A stretch of 64,000 nt of DNA, taken from positions 186,001 through 250,000 of the forward strand of contig NZ_BAAAEU010000007.1 in NCBI RefSeq assembly GCF_039523175.1, given 5' to 3'. A model generated the notes under the pieces. The model was given only the letters and a program-made list of their open reading frames with translations. It did not search any database and was not told the origin of the DNA. This stretch comes from Dokdonella_A soli. Its GTDB lineage: Bacteria > Pseudomonadota > Gammaproteobacteria > Xanthomonadales > Rhodanobacteraceae. Of the stretch, positions 51,265 through 61,512 are shown one piece after another (the stretch's first letter is position 1; each line of letters opens with the position of its first letter). The position numbers and the translations under genes are program-made.

Positions 51265-53106
51265 TCACGCTGGCTTGGCCAGCAATTTTTCCGCCAGTTC
51301 CTGCGGCGACCCTAGGAAGCTCACCACGCCGGTGTCACAGACGGCATCGACCATGGTGCTGACCACGCAGGTGTCCGGCTGTTGCGCATAGACCAGACCG
51401 CCCTTCGCGGCGAGGTAACGGCACCCTTCCACCGCATCGTCGCCCATGCCCGAGAACACGATCGCGCCGGCGCTCGAACCGAAGCGGTCCGCGACGTCGC
51501 GCAGCACACGATCGATCGACGGCTGGTACGCGGTCTCATCGCTGACGTTCTCCAGCACGACGACGCCCTGCGCGTCCACGCGCAGGCGCTGCGCATTCGG
51601 CACGACGACGATCTCGCCGTGGCCGACGCGCTCGCCATGCGTCGGCGTGCGCACAGTCAGCGCGGTCGCCTGGGTGAGTTGCCGGGTCATCATGTCGACG
51701 AACTCGCTGCCCAGATGCTGCGCCAGCAGGAACAGCGCCGGAAAGTCGCGTGGCAACCGCGCGAGAAACTCGCGCACGGCCTCCGGGCCGCCGATCGAGG
51801 CGCCGAGCACCCAGATGCGGCGCACCTTGATCGGCGCCGCATCCGGATCGAGCCAGGTCTCGCGGCTGGTCGCGACTGTCTCGACCGAAGTCGGCGCGAC
51901 CGCGTCCTCGAGCGGGATCAGTTCGAGCGAAAGGCCCGAAAGGGCCGAATCCGGGACGACCGGATGCGCGGATGCGGCATCGGCGACCGGCGCGAGGAAT
52001 TCCTCGGCGCGCAGTTTCTCGATGCCGAAATCCGCGGGCTTGGCCGGACCGGCGGGAACCAGCGGCGGCACGGCATCGTCCAGTATGTCCTCGAGCGTCC
52101 ATTCGGAGGGCGCCACGATGCTGGCAGGCACCAGCTCTTCCGTGGCTGCGGCCGTCGCAGCGGGCGCGGCATCCGCGCCCAGATGATCGAGATCGAAGTC
52201 GAAATCAAGCGCGGATTCGTCGGGCACTTCGAACGCCGGAGCCTTCACGGGCATCGCGACGGACTCGAAATCGAGCGTCGACGCATCGCCTTCTCCGTGC
52301 GAGAACGCATCGGATCCGAGCGCGCGCTCCAGCGCGTCGACGTCGACTGCATCGGCCGCATCCGGGCCGACGAGGAAATCATCGAACCCGGCGGTATGCA
52401 CGGCATCGATCGCCATGACATCGGAGACCATCGTGATCGTGTGATCGGCCGGCGCATGCATCCCGCCGAGATCGGCGAGCGGCGGCGGCACAACGTCCGG
52501 TATTTCGATCAGCGCGTCGAAATCGAACGGATCCTCGACGGTGGCGTGCGCGGCTTCGATGACCGCTACGGATGCTCCGGAATCCCCCGCTGTCACGTGC
52601 GCTGCCACGTCCCCGGCCATTGCATGATCCGCAGGCGTGCGCGCCACGACGGATTCGACACCGACATAAGGCTCCGGCTCGTGAGGCACGACGGGTTCGT
52701 CCACCGCAACGACGCGCGCCGGAGGCGGAACCGCTTCGGCACCTTCGGGGCGCGGCGGATCGATATCCTTGTCTCCCAGGATCTTCGCCGCGAGGTGGCG
52801 TATCCAGCGCGCATGATCCCAACCCGAGAGCCCACCGGACACGTCGCCATCGTTGAACACGACGCGATAGCGCGCATCGTCGAGCAGGTTGTAGACCTCA
52901 TCGAGATCCGGGTCGTTCTGCGCGTCGAGGTTGACCAAGACCACGTTCGCTTGCGAACGCTCCAGCGCGGCGCGATCGAATGCATGCGCCGGCGCCTCGT
53001 ACACGATCGGCGCGCCGAGCGCGGCCAGCGTCTCGCGGAGTTGCCCGCCGAGTTCCTGCGTGCCGGAGAGCAACGCGACGGCGACGCCTGGCTTTTCGTC
53101 AGCCAC
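51265..53106 (-). CDS. chpB: Chemotaxis-like protein-glutamate methylesterase ChpB
   Basis: A 613-residue CheB-type methylesterase from GTG 53106, overlapping chpA by eight bases. The N-terminal 110 residues look like a degenerate receiver (VVLVNLDAQNDPDLDEVYNL). Residues about 115-430 are an acidic, Ala/Asp/Val-rich linker without recognisable domains, far longer than the linker in E. coli CheB. The esterase domain follows: LGASIGGPEAV with catalytic Ser near 437, LLAQHLGSEF with His, SGMGDDAVEGC with Asp. It should remove methyl groups from the receptor PilJ; the matching methyltransferase PilK is not in this window. Confidence 0.86.
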   Translation of the reverse strand: MADEKPGVAVALLSGTQELGGQLRETLAALGAPIVYEAPAHAFDRAALERSQANVVLVNLDAQNDPDLDEVYNLLDDARYRVVFNDGDVSGGLSGWDHARWIRHLAAKILGDKDIDPPRPEGAEAVPPPARVVAVDEPVVPHEPEPYVGVESVVARTPADHAMAGDVAAHVTAGDSGASVAVIEAAHATVEDPFDFDALIEIPDVVPPPLADLGGMHAPADHTITMVSDVMAIDAVHTAGFDDFLVGPDAADAVDVDALERALGSDAFSHGEGDASTLDFESVAMPVKAPAFEVPDESALDFDFDLDHLGADAAPAATAAATEELVPASIVAPSEWTLEDILDDAVPPLVPAGPAKPADFGIEKLRAEEFLAPVADAASAHPVVPDSALSGLSLELIPLEDAVAPTSVETVATSRETWLDPDAAPIKVRRIWVLGASIGGPEAVREFLARLPRDFPALFLLAQHLGSEFVDMMTRQLTQATALTVRTPTHGERVGHGEIVVVPNAQRLRVDAQGVVVLENVSDETAYQPSIDRVLRDVADRFGSSAGAIVFSGMGDDAVEGCRYLAAKGGLVYAQQPDTCVVSTMVDAVCDTGVVSFLGSPQELAEKLLAKPA

Positions 53107-56100
53107 GATCGCGCCTCAGCGTTTCCTGGACATGCCGCAGCAGATCGTCTTCCTGGTACGGCTTGCCGAGATAGCGTTCGACACCGATCTCGAGCGCGCG
53201 CTGGCGATGTTTCTCGCCGGTGCGCGAGGTGACCATGATGATCGGCACCTGGCGCAGGCGCGGATCGTTGCGCATGTACGTCGCCAGTTCGTAGCCGTCC
53301 ATGCGCGGCATCTCGATGTCGAGCAGCATCAGGTCCGGCACGTTGTCCTGCAGCTTCTCGACCGCATCGAGACCGTCCTTCGCGGTCATCACCTCGAAGT
53401 CCGCGCGCTCGAGCACGCGCGTGGTGACCTTGCGCATCGTGATCGAATCGTCGACCACCATGACCAGCGGTTTCTGGCGCGTTTCCGGCACGTGCGCGGG
53501 CGCCGCCGCCATGTAGGCGGGCGACTCCTCGGCACCGGCATCGATGCGCGCACGCAGCGCGGCGAGGCGGCGCACCAACGGGGCGAGATCGAGAATGATC
53601 ACGACCGAGCCGTCGCCCATGATCGTCGCGCCGAAGATGCCCGGCACCGAGCTCACCTGCGGACCGACCGACTTGACCACGACTTCGCGCGAACCGACCA
53701 CACCGTCGATACGCACCGCCGCGCGCTGGTCACCGGTGCGCGTCATGAGCAAAGGCACCTGCGTCTCGTCGCCGGCCCGCGCGCGCTGCACGCCGAGCAG
53801 CTGGGCGAGGTCGTAGATCGTGTATTCCTCGCCGGCGTAGGCATGCTTCGGGTTGCCTTCGGCGATGCGGCGCTCCAGGTCATCGCGCGCGATACGCGCG
53901 ACGCCCTGCACCGACGACATCGGAATCGCGTAGCTGCTCTCGCCGAGCTTGACCAGGATGGCCTGGGTCACCGCCAGCGTGAACGGCAGGCGGATCGTGA
54001 ACTGGGTGCCGGTGCCGTGCGTCGAATCGATCGCCAGCGAACCGCCGAGCTGCTTGATCTCGTTGTGGACGACATCCATGCCGACGCCGCGGCCGGCGAG
54101 CTGGGTCACCTGCTCGGCCGTCGAGAAACCGGTTTCGAGCACGAAGCCGTAGAGATCGCGGTCGGACAGCTGGACTTCTGGCTTGAGCAGGCCGCGATCG
54201 ATCGCCTTGCGGCGGATCGCGTCGCGGTCCATGCCGCGGCCATCGTCGGCGATGCGCAGCACGACTTCGGTCGACTCGCGGCTGACCGCGATGTTGACCG
54301 TGCCCTCGGCCGGCTTGCCGGCGGCGACGCGGTCTTCAGGTTTCTCGATGCCGTGTGCGAGCGCGTTGCGCAGCATGTGCTCGAACGGCGCCTTCATGCG
54401 CTCGAGCAGGTTGCGGTCCATTTCGCCTTGCGCGCCATCAACCTTGAGCTGCGCGCGCTTGCCGACTTCCTGTGCCGCCTGGCGCAGCGTACGCCGCAGG
54501 TTCGGCACAAGCGAATCGAACGGCACCATGCGCGTGCGCATGAGGCCTTCCTGCAGGTCCGAGCTGACCCGCGACTGCTGCAGCAGCAGCGTTTCGGACT
54601 GACGCGTCTGGTCATCGAGCAGGCCCTGGATCGAGACCAGGTCCGACACCGACTCGCCAAGCGCGCGCGACAGCTGCTGCAACTGCGAGAAGCGATCGAG
54701 TTCGAGCGGATCGAACACGCCCTCTTCGTGCTGTTCGCGCTGGTAGCGCGCGATGATCTGCGCCTCGGTCTCGATCTCGAGCTTGCGCAACTGTTCGCGC
54801 AGGCGCGCGACGGTCTGGTCGAATTCGACCAGGTTGAAGCGGAACGTCGAGATCTGCTGCTCGAGGCGCGAGCGGTAGATCGACACCTCGCCCGCGTAGT
54901 TGACCAGCGAGTCGAGCAGGTCCGAACGCACGCGGATCATTTCCTGCGGCGCGTGCGCAGGCTCCTCCTGATCCATCGCGGTCAGGTGGCGCGGCGCCGG
55001 GCGCACCACCGGGGCCGCCGCTGGTGCGGCTGCTTCGGCCGGAGCGGCTGGCGCGGGGGCAACTTCGACTTCGGCCGGCTGCGCGTGTGCGGCCGCCTCG
55101 GCCAAGGCGTCACCCGCGACCAGGCTTTCGAAACGTGCGATGGCATGCACCGGCATCGCGATCGCACGGCGGTGCGCAACGCGCTGCACAAGCACGTGCA
55201 GGCGATCGAACCCGCGTTCGAGCGACTCGACCGCGACGCGGTCGACCGCGAGGCGGCCGTCGCTGACCGCATCGACCAGCGATTCCATCGCATGGCTCAG
55301 GTCGCCGATCGGCGCGAGATTGGCCATGCGCGCACCGCCCTTGAGCGTGTGCAGGTCGCGCTGCAGGCCGACGATGGCCGCGCGCTCGTGTGGAGCCTCG
55401 CGCAGGTTCGCGACCAGCGAATCGGCATGGTCGAGGATGTCGGCGCCTTCCTGCGCGAAGATGTCGAGCAGGTCGTCATCGATATCGATGGCCTCGAACG
55501 GACCATCGGGTTGCGGATCGTCCGCGATCGGAGGCGCCTCCCTGCCGCTGAGCAGCGCAGCCGCGCGCGGCGTGTGTGCGGCCGGTGGTTCGACGTGGGC
55601 CTCATCCGAGGCTTCGACCGGCGTCTCCATCTCGGCGCCGAAGTCCGGCGCCAGCTCGATTTCCGCGGGCACCGCATCGTGCGCGGATGCTACGACCAGC
55701 GTGGACGCTTCGTGTTCGATCGAGTCCCGGGCAGGCTCGACGTGCCCGGCATGGGCTTCACCGGGTGCCACAGACAAATGCGACGAGGCTTCGGCGGGCA
55801 CCTCGATTTCGGCGATTTCGCCAGCCAGTTCGGTCGGGGCCGGTTCGTGCGCGTGCGCCGCTTCGACATGGTCGAGCGCATCGCGCACGGTCGCATCGAA
55901 TGCAGGTGGTTCGGCCATCGATGGCAAGCCACCGAAGATCGCCTCGAACGCGCTGTCCTGCGCGACCGCCGGTATGTCGTCGAGATGCGCCGCGCCCGTC
56001 GCGTGTGCATCGAAGCCGATCAGCGAAGTGACCAGCTCGACGGGAATCGCCGTTTCGCGGGGCGCATCCTGATCGATTCCGTGCGCGGCGATGGCGTCGT

Positions 56101-59100
56101 CCAGCCAGGCGCCTGCGAAATCGGTATCCGACGGGGTCAAGCCGGTGGCCGGCGCCAGCGACTCCGTCGCCGGCGCGTCGTCGTCTTGTGCCACGGCGAA
56201 TTCTGCTTCGTGTTCCGCGGCCGTGTCCTTGACCGGATCCATGGTTGGTTCGGCGACCACCACAGTTCCGTCATACAGCGGCAATGACGCTTCGGGCTCC
56301 GGCAGCGCATCGCGCAGCGCAGCGATGCGCGCGACGAGCGCTGAGGAATCCGGCAAATCGCGGCGGTGCGCCTCGAGGCGCTGCATCACGTCCTGGGTCA
56401 GTGCGACCGTCTCGCGCAGTGCGTCCACGCCCTCCTTGCCCGGCGCTACCGCGGCGCCACGCAGGCGCTTGATATAGCTTTCCAGAGGCGCAAGCGCATT
56501 GCCGATGGCCGGGATGTCGACCATCGCGATCGCACCGTTCAGCGTGTGCACCGCACGCAGCAGGCCTTCACTCGCCAGCGCGGGCTCTGGCTCGCAGCGC
56601 GTCAGATAGTCGTCGACCACGCCGAGATGCGCGGCGACCTCGCTCTGCAGGATGTCGAACAGGACCGGGTCGATATTCGGCAACGGGCCGGCAATCAGCT
56701 CCGGCGGCGACGCACCGAAATGATCATCGCCGACCAGGTTGCCGGTGCTGTGGATATCACCGCGCAGCGCGGGCAGTTCGCGCTGTGCCGCCGGTACGCG
56801 ACGGCGCACGGTACGGCGCACGGTGCGCGTGGCCGAGCTGCGCGCGGCCACCCATGCTTCCTCGCCTGCAGCAAGACGGTCCGCGGTGTCCATGATGCTG
56901 GCGACGTTGTCGCTGCCGACGTGTTCGCCGCGCAACGCGCCGAGCAATGCCGGAACCGCATCGACCGCATGATCGACCAGCGCGACGACCGCATTGCCCG
57001 GCGGGATGCTGCGGTCGAGCACGCGGTTCAGCAGGCTCTCGACCTTCCAGCTGAATTCGCCGAGCGCGAGCGCGCCGACGAGCCGTCCGGAGCCCTTCAA
57101 CGTGTGGAACGAGCGGCGGATTGGCTTGAGCTCGTCGAGGTTCTCGACATCGCGTTTCCAGACCGGAACCTGGCGGCGCAGGTTCGCGATCTCGTCCTCG
57201 ACCTCCTCGAGGAAGACATCGCGGATGTCGTCGTCGATCTCCTCGCCGGCCGCGTGCTGGAAACCAGCCACGGCATGCAGGTCGGCGGGTACTTCCTCCT
57301 CGATCTCTTCCTCGACCTCGACCCAGTCGGATTCGGCGGTTGCGCCCGTCTCGGCCAGGCGCAGACCGGCAAGGTCATGACCTGCCAGTTCGGGCATGCG
57401 CGCATCGCCGATCACGAGGTCGTGCAGGTCGTGGCCGGGCAGCAGGTCGATCGTCGGGTGCAGCGTGGACGCGGCGTCATGGTCAGCCTGCGCGCCGCCA
57501 TAAGCGAGATCGGCCACCGCGTGAAGGTCGAACGCGGAAGCCGCCGGTGACGCCGCTCCCGTGGCCGCAGGCGTCGCGTTGCCCGCGTGGGCCGCCGAGA
57601 ATTCCGGCATCGGCGGCAACGGCCAGTAGCCGAGCGCTGCGAGGCTCTCGCGCGCGACGTCGAGAATCTTCTCGCGGTTGCGGCGCTGCTCACGCGTGGC
57701 TTCAAGGTAGTACTCGATCGCGGCGAGCGCGTCGGCGAGCTGGTCCATCTGCTCGGCGGTCGGTACACGCCGGTGCGCGGTCAGCTCGACTTCGACGAAC
57801 CGCACGATCGCGGTCATCAGCTCCGCGGCATCGTTCAGGCCGAGCATGCGCAGAGCGCCCACGATTTCCTCAAGCAGGCGCGGGATCTGGGTAACGCGCT
57901 CGTGGTCCCACGGCGACTCGATGAACGCGATGATGTCCTGCTTGGCCTGCTGGATGTTGACCGCGGCCTCGCGCATCAGCGCGTCGAGGATCTTGCGCAC
58001 CTCGGCCTGCGGCAGCTCCAGTTCACCCGTGGTCATTTCGCCTTCGCCGGTCGCGCCAAGGCGCTCGATATGGTCATCGAGCGAGGCTTCGACGTAGAGC
58101 AGGGCGCCGGCGACATCGAGCAACGTGCCTTCGTCGATCGGGCGGCGCCGGTCGGCCATCTCCTCGATGAAGCCGCGCTGCTCGCCGACCACGCGCCTTG
58201 GCACGCCGAGACCCAGCATGCCGAGCGTGTCGCCGACGCGGTCGAGCACTTCAACCTGGCCTGCCAGCTCGCTTGCATCGGGATTGCCGCTGCGCAGGAA
58301 GATGTCGAGCGCCTCCTTGACGCGCAGCAGGTCGTCCTTGATCGCGGTCGACACGGTGCCGAGCAGGTTGCGGTTGCGCCCGGTCATCGAGCCTTGTGCA
58401 TGCTGCAGTTCGCCGGCCGTCGGCAGCAGCGTGTCGAGCCGGTAGGCGCTGCGGATCGCACTGCCACGCGCGCTGTTGCCGGTGGAGTGCGCGACGTAGT
58501 AGAGAAGGTTCTTGGTCAGCTCGCGCGGCGGCGCCGCGGCGAACGCGGCTTCGCCGGTCGTGGCGAAGCGGTGGATCTCGCGATCGACGCGCCCGAACAG
58601 CAGCTTCACCGCGACGCTGGCCTCGAGACCGCCGTTCGCGGCCGCATCGATCACGCCAGCCGCGATCCACCACAGACGACGTGCATCGGCGCCGTACGAG
58701 ACCGCGCGCAGACGATCCAGCACGTCGATCAGGCGGCGCGGGTGCTCGGCGGCGTGCTCGTCGCGGAACCACTTCAGCAGCGCGGCCTGGAAGCCCAGAC
58801 GCAGGCGCAACGCCTGCGCACGCAGGTCGCCCGTCGCGAGCTGCTCCGGTGCCCCATCGGCGGCCGCCGGCAGCACCACGCCGAGATCCGGCGAGAACAA
58901 CGCCGACTCGGTCATCAGGTTTTCGCCGCGGCACGCGCGCAGGTCGTTGAGCAGCGGCAGCAGGACGATCGGGATGTCCTTGTGCCCGCTCTGCAGCCGC
59001 TCCAGGTAATCCGGCAGCTGCACCATGCCACGCATCAGGACCGAATAACTTTCCTCGCGCTGCTTGACCGTACCGGCGACCACGCCCTCGGCGAGCCGCT

Positions 59101-59317
59101 CCATGTTCTCCACGACCATCGCCGCGCCGTAAAGCTCGACCATGCGCAACGTGCCCTGCACCTGGTGCAGGTGTGCAACGCAGGTGCGCATCGGCTCCAG
59201 GTTGCCGGGTTCGTCGACATAGGCTTCCAGCGATTCGCGCGCCTGCGCGAGCGTCGCATCGAGCGCGGGCTTGACCCAGCTGAGGGCGGTGAAATCGCCA
59301 CTGTCGTGCAACTTCAT
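53099..59317 (-). CDS. chpA: Hybrid histidine kinase ChpA/PilL of the type IV pilus chemosensory system
   Basis: A 2072-residue CheA-like kinase from ATG 59317 (GAGGG upstream). A FimL-like N-terminal region has a weak Hpt motif (HLHQVQGTLRM, near 48). Clear Hpt domains follow with HTLKGSGRL near 738, HTLNGAIAM near 924 and HTLKGGARM near 1323. Then come the dimerisation helices (RVRSDLLDSLVNYAGEVS), the HATPase with LRNALAHGIEKPEDR near 1650, DDGRGMD and GRGVGMDVV, a CheW-like domain, and a C-terminal receiver with VVDDSITMRK and phosphoacceptor Asp near 2000 (LLDIEMPRMDG). It is shorter than P. aeruginosa ChpA, with fewer Hpt domains. It controls type IV pilus extension and retraction. Confidence 0.93.
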   Translation of the reverse strand: MKLHDSGDFTALSWVKPALDATLAQARESLEAYVDEPGNLEPMRTCVAHLHQVQGTLRMVELYGAAMVVENMERLAEGVVAGTVKQREESYSVLMRGMVQLPDYLERLQSGHKDIPIVLLPLLNDLRACRGENLMTESALFSPDLGVVLPAAADGAPEQLATGDLRAQALRLRLGFQAALLKWFRDEHAAEHPRRLIDVLDRLRAVSYGADARRLWWIAAGVIDAAANGGLEASVAVKLLFGRVDREIHRFATTGEAAFAAAPPRELTKNLLYYVAHSTGNSARGSAIRSAYRLDTLLPTAGELQHAQGSMTGRNRNLLGTVSTAIKDDLLRVKEALDIFLRSGNPDASELAGQVEVLDRVGDTLGMLGLGVPRRVVGEQRGFIEEMADRRRPIDEGTLLDVAGALLYVEASLDDHIERLGATGEGEMTTGELELPQAEVRKILDALMREAAVNIQQAKQDIIAFIESPWDHERVTQIPRLLEEIVGALRMLGLNDAAELMTAIVRFVEVELTAHRRVPTAEQMDQLADALAAIEYYLEATREQRRNREKILDVARESLAALGYWPLPPMPEFSAAHAGNATPAATGAASPAASAFDLHAVADLAYGGAQADHDAASTLHPTIDLLPGHDLHDLVIGDARMPELAGHDLAGLRLAETGATAESDWVEVEEEIEEEVPADLHAVAGFQHAAGEEIDDDIRDVFLEEVEDEIANLRRQVPVWKRDVENLDELKPIRRSFHTLKGSGRLVGALALGEFSWKVESLLNRVLDRSIPPGNAVVALVDHAVDAVPALLGALRGEHVGSDNVASIMDTADRLAAGEEAWVAARSSATRTVRRTVRRRVPAAQRELPALRGDIHSTGNLVGDDHFGASPPELIAGPLPNIDPVLFDILQSEVAAHLGVVDDYLTRCEPEPALASEGLLRAVHTLNGAIAMVDIPAIGNALAPLESYIKRLRGAAVAPGKEGVDALRETVALTQDVMQRLEAHRRDLPDSSALVARIAALRDALPEPEASLPLYDGTVVVAEPTMDPVKDTAAEHEAEFAVAQDDDAPATESLAPATGLTPSDTDFAGAWLDDAIAAHGIDQDAPRETAIPVELVTSLIGFDAHATGAAHLDDIPAVAQDSAFEAIFGGLPSMAEPPAFDATVRDALDHVEAAHAHEPAPTELAGEIAEIEVPAEASSHLSVAPGEAHAGHVEPARDSIEHEASTLVVASAHDAVPAEIELAPDFGAEMETPVEASDEAHVEPPAAHTPRAAALLSGREAPPIADDPQPDGPFEAIDIDDDLLDIFAQEGADILDHADSLVANLREAPHERAAIVGLQRDLHTLKGGARMANLAPIGDLSHAMESLVDAVSDGRLAVDRVAVESLERGFDRLHVLVQRVAHRRAIAMPVHAIARFESLVAGDALAEAAAHAQPAEVEVAPAPAAPAEAAAPAAAPVVRPAPRHLTAMDQEEPAHAPQEMIRVRSDLLDSLVNYAGEVSIYRSRLEQQISTFRFNLVEFDQTVARLREQLRKLEIETEAQIIARYQREQHEEGVFDPLELDRFSQLQQLSRALGESVSDLVSIQGLLDDQTRQSETLLLQQSRVSSDLQEGLMRTRMVPFDSLVPNLRRTLRQAAQEVGKRAQLKVDGAQGEMDRNLLERMKAPFEHMLRNALAHGIEKPEDRVAAGKPAEGTVNIAVSRESTEVVLRIADDGRGMDRDAIRRKAIDRGLLKPEVQLSDRDLYGFVLETGFSTAEQVTQLAGRGVGMDVVHNEIKQLGGSLAIDSTHGTGTQFTIRLPFTLAVTQAILVKLGESSYAIPMSSVQGVARIARDDLERRIAEGNPKHAYAGEEYTIYDLAQLLGVQRARAGDETQVPLLMTRTGDQRAAVRIDGVVGSREVVVKSVGPQVSSVPGIFGATIMGDGSVVIILDLAPLVRRLAALRARIDAGAEESPAYMAAAPAHVPETRQKPLVMVVDDSITMRKVTTRVLERADFEVMTAKDGLDAVEKLQDNVPDLMLLDIEMPRMDGYELATYMRNDPRLRQVPIIMVTSRTGEKHRQRALEIGVERYLGKPYQEDDLLRHVQETLRRDRG

Positions 59318-59426
59318 GCGACTACCCTCGGCTTCGACAGCCGGCGTGATCCGCGCAGCAGCGCGCGCAGCACCACTGCGATGGACGGGTTCATGGTTGG
59401 CGGGTACCGCTTCATCGCGCGTCGAC

Positions 59427-61454
59427 TCATCCAGGCAGCTTGAAGTCGGCGACCGAGCGGCGCAGATCGGACGCGAGCTGGGCGAGGTTGCCGATCGATT
59501 CGGCGGTCTGGCTCGCACCGACCGAAGTCTGCGAGGTGATCTCCTGGATCACGTTCATCGTCGCCGAGATGTTGGTCGCCGCGGTGGACTGCTGGCGTGC
59601 GGAAGTGGAAATGCCCTGAATCAGCGACGCGAGATTGTTCGACACCGTTTCGATCTCGCCGAGCGCGTGACCCGCGTCCTCGGCCAGGCGCGCGCCGGAC
59701 ACCACTTCTGAGGTCGTCTGCTCCATCGAGCTGACCGCCTCGTTGGTATCGGACTGAATCGTCTGCACCAGCGTCTCGATTCGCTTGGTCGCACCGGAGG
59801 CGCGCTCCGCGAGGCGCTGCACTTCGTCGGCGACGACCGCGAAGCCGCGGCCCGCTTCGCCGGCCGATGCGGCCTGGATCGCCGCGTTCAGCGCGAGGAT
59901 GTTGGTCTGCTCGGCGATGTCGTTGATCAGTTCGACGATCGAGCCGATCTCCTGCGAGGACTCGCCGAGACGCTTGATGCGCTTGGAGGTTTCCTGGATC
60001 TGGTCGCGGATCGAGTCCATGCCCTGGATCGTCTGGCGCACGACCTGCGCGCCGTTCGCGGCGATCTGCACCGAACGCTGCGCGACCTCCGCGCTTTCGG
60101 TCGAATTCTTCGACACGTTGTCGATCGACGAGGCCATGTCGTTGATCGCGACCGACGCCGAGGTGATCTGGCGCGCCTGATGCTGCGCAGCGTCGGCCAG
60201 ATGCATCGCGGTCGCCTGGGTTTCCTGCGCGGCGGCGGACACCTGCACCGCGGTCTCGTTGATCGTGGTGACCAGGCTGCGCAGCGCCTCGACCGCGAAG
60301 TTCACGGAGTCCGCGATCGCGCCGGTGATGTCCTCGGTCACGGTCGCCTTCACGGTCAGGTCGCCTTCGGCGAGCGATCCCATCTCGTCGAGCAGGCGCA
60401 GAATCGCGTCCTGATTGCGCTGGTTGAGTTCGGCGGTCTGCTGGTAGCGCTTTTGCTGGTCGCGGATCAGGTTGATGCCGAGGAACAGCAGCAGCAGCAG
60501 CGCGCCGGCGGCGGCGATCGCGCCCCAGATCGGGTTCGGGAACAGGCGCTTGCGCGGCAGTTCGTCGACACGCTGGGCGACATTGACCGCGCGCAGCAGC
60601 ACGCCCTGGCTGTCGGTGAAGCTCGCATCGGCCGCGTCCTTGACCGCCTGCAGGTTGGTCGCCGCGTCGAGGATGTTCTTGACCGGCTCACCGACCGCGG
60701 CCCACTGCGTGGCGACGTCGCCGACGATCTGTTTCGCATTCGCGTTGTCGAGCGGGCGGATGTTGAGTTCAGCGGCGCCACTCAGCAGGCCGGTGACCAC
60801 GGTTTGATAGAGGCGCGAGTCGCGTTCGAGGCCGGCCGCCGAGGCCTGCGTGTCGGTGCCGCCGGCGAGGATCCTGTTGACGCGGCCGCCCATGCGGTCG
60901 GCGAGCTGCATCTGGCGCGAAGCGATGTAGACCTGCGAGGCGCTCGCGTTCTTGTCGGTCAGGATGTTGACCACCTCGCTCATGCGCGAGTTGAGCGCGG
61001 AGAGCTTGTCGGTGAAGTCCTTGGCGCTGGCGTTGGCGTTGAGGACGAGGTCCTTGTTGGTCAGGATCTTCGTCGCGTTGCCCTGCAGTTGCGCCCAGGC
61101 CGCGCTCAGCGCGTCAAGTTCGGTCTTGACCTCCCCCTTGTACGACTTCATGCCGGTCTTGTCGCCGTCATTGAGCGCGCGCACATAGGCGTCGATGTTG
61201 CTGCGTGTGCTTTCCAGTTCCTGGAACGCAAGGTCGTTGCCGCTCGCCGCTTCCGAGGCGTACTTCGCGAGCTGCTGCGAAAGCACCTGGATCTTGGTGG
61301 TGTAGCTGACCGCCTGGCGGTCCTGCTCGCTCTTGAAATAGAGGAAGACGAAATCGACGATCGCGAAGACGAACAGGAATCCGAGCAGAACGAACAGCAC
61401 CGTGTTCGCGCTGCCGCTGCGCTCGCGTCCCAATGCACCTACCGTTGTACTCAC
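59427..61454 (-). CDS. pilJ: Type IV pilus methyl-accepting chemoreceptor PilJ
   Basis: A 675-residue receptor from GTG 61454 with GGGGTG upstream. The first membrane helix is VLFVLLGFLFVFAIVDFVFL; a long helical periplasmic part carries two PilJ-type modules (about 45-300); the second membrane helix is AIAAAGALLLLLFLGINLI. HAMP-like and signalling helices follow, with the conserved hairpin INDIAEQTNILALNAAIQAA and GEAGRGFAVVADEVQRLAER. It lacks a C-terminal NWETF pentapeptide. It sits 58 bp after pilI. Confidence 0.93.
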   Translation of the reverse strand: MSTTVGALGRERSGSANTVLFVLLGFLFVFAIVDFVFLYFKSEQDRQAVSYTTKIQVLSQQLAKYASEAASGNDLAFQELESTRSNIDAYVRALNDGDKTGMKSYKGEVKTELDALSAAWAQLQGNATKILTNKDLVLNANASAKDFTDKLSALNSRMSEVVNILTDKNASASQVYIASRQMQLADRMGGRVNRILAGGTDTQASAAGLERDSRLYQTVVTGLLSGAAELNIRPLDNANAKQIVGDVATQWAAVGEPVKNILDAATNLQAVKDAADASFTDSQGVLLRAVNVAQRVDELPRKRLFPNPIWGAIAAAGALLLLLFLGINLIRDQQKRYQQTAELNQRNQDAILRLLDEMGSLAEGDLTVKATVTEDITGAIADSVNFAVEALRSLVTTINETAVQVSAAAQETQATAMHLADAAQHQARQITSASVAINDMASSIDNVSKNSTESAEVAQRSVQIAANGAQVVRQTIQGMDSIRDQIQETSKRIKRLGESSQEIGSIVELINDIAEQTNILALNAAIQAASAGEAGRGFAVVADEVQRLAERASGATKRIETLVQTIQSDTNEAVSSMEQTTSEVVSGARLAEDAGHALGEIETVSNNLASLIQGISTSARQQSTAATNISATMNVIQEITSQTSVGASQTAESIGNLAQLASDLRRSVADFKLPG

Positions 61455-61512
61455 ACTTCACCCCCTGTTGCCTGTTTCCACCACATGCCGAGGAAGACCG
61501 ATACAGCCGATT

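Noticed and set aside
52931..56287. An 1118-codon open frame on the plus strand
   Set aside because: Antisense to chpA and chpB, which show clear Hpt, kinase, receiver and methylesterase motifs. The antisense translation is low-complexity and Arg-rich.
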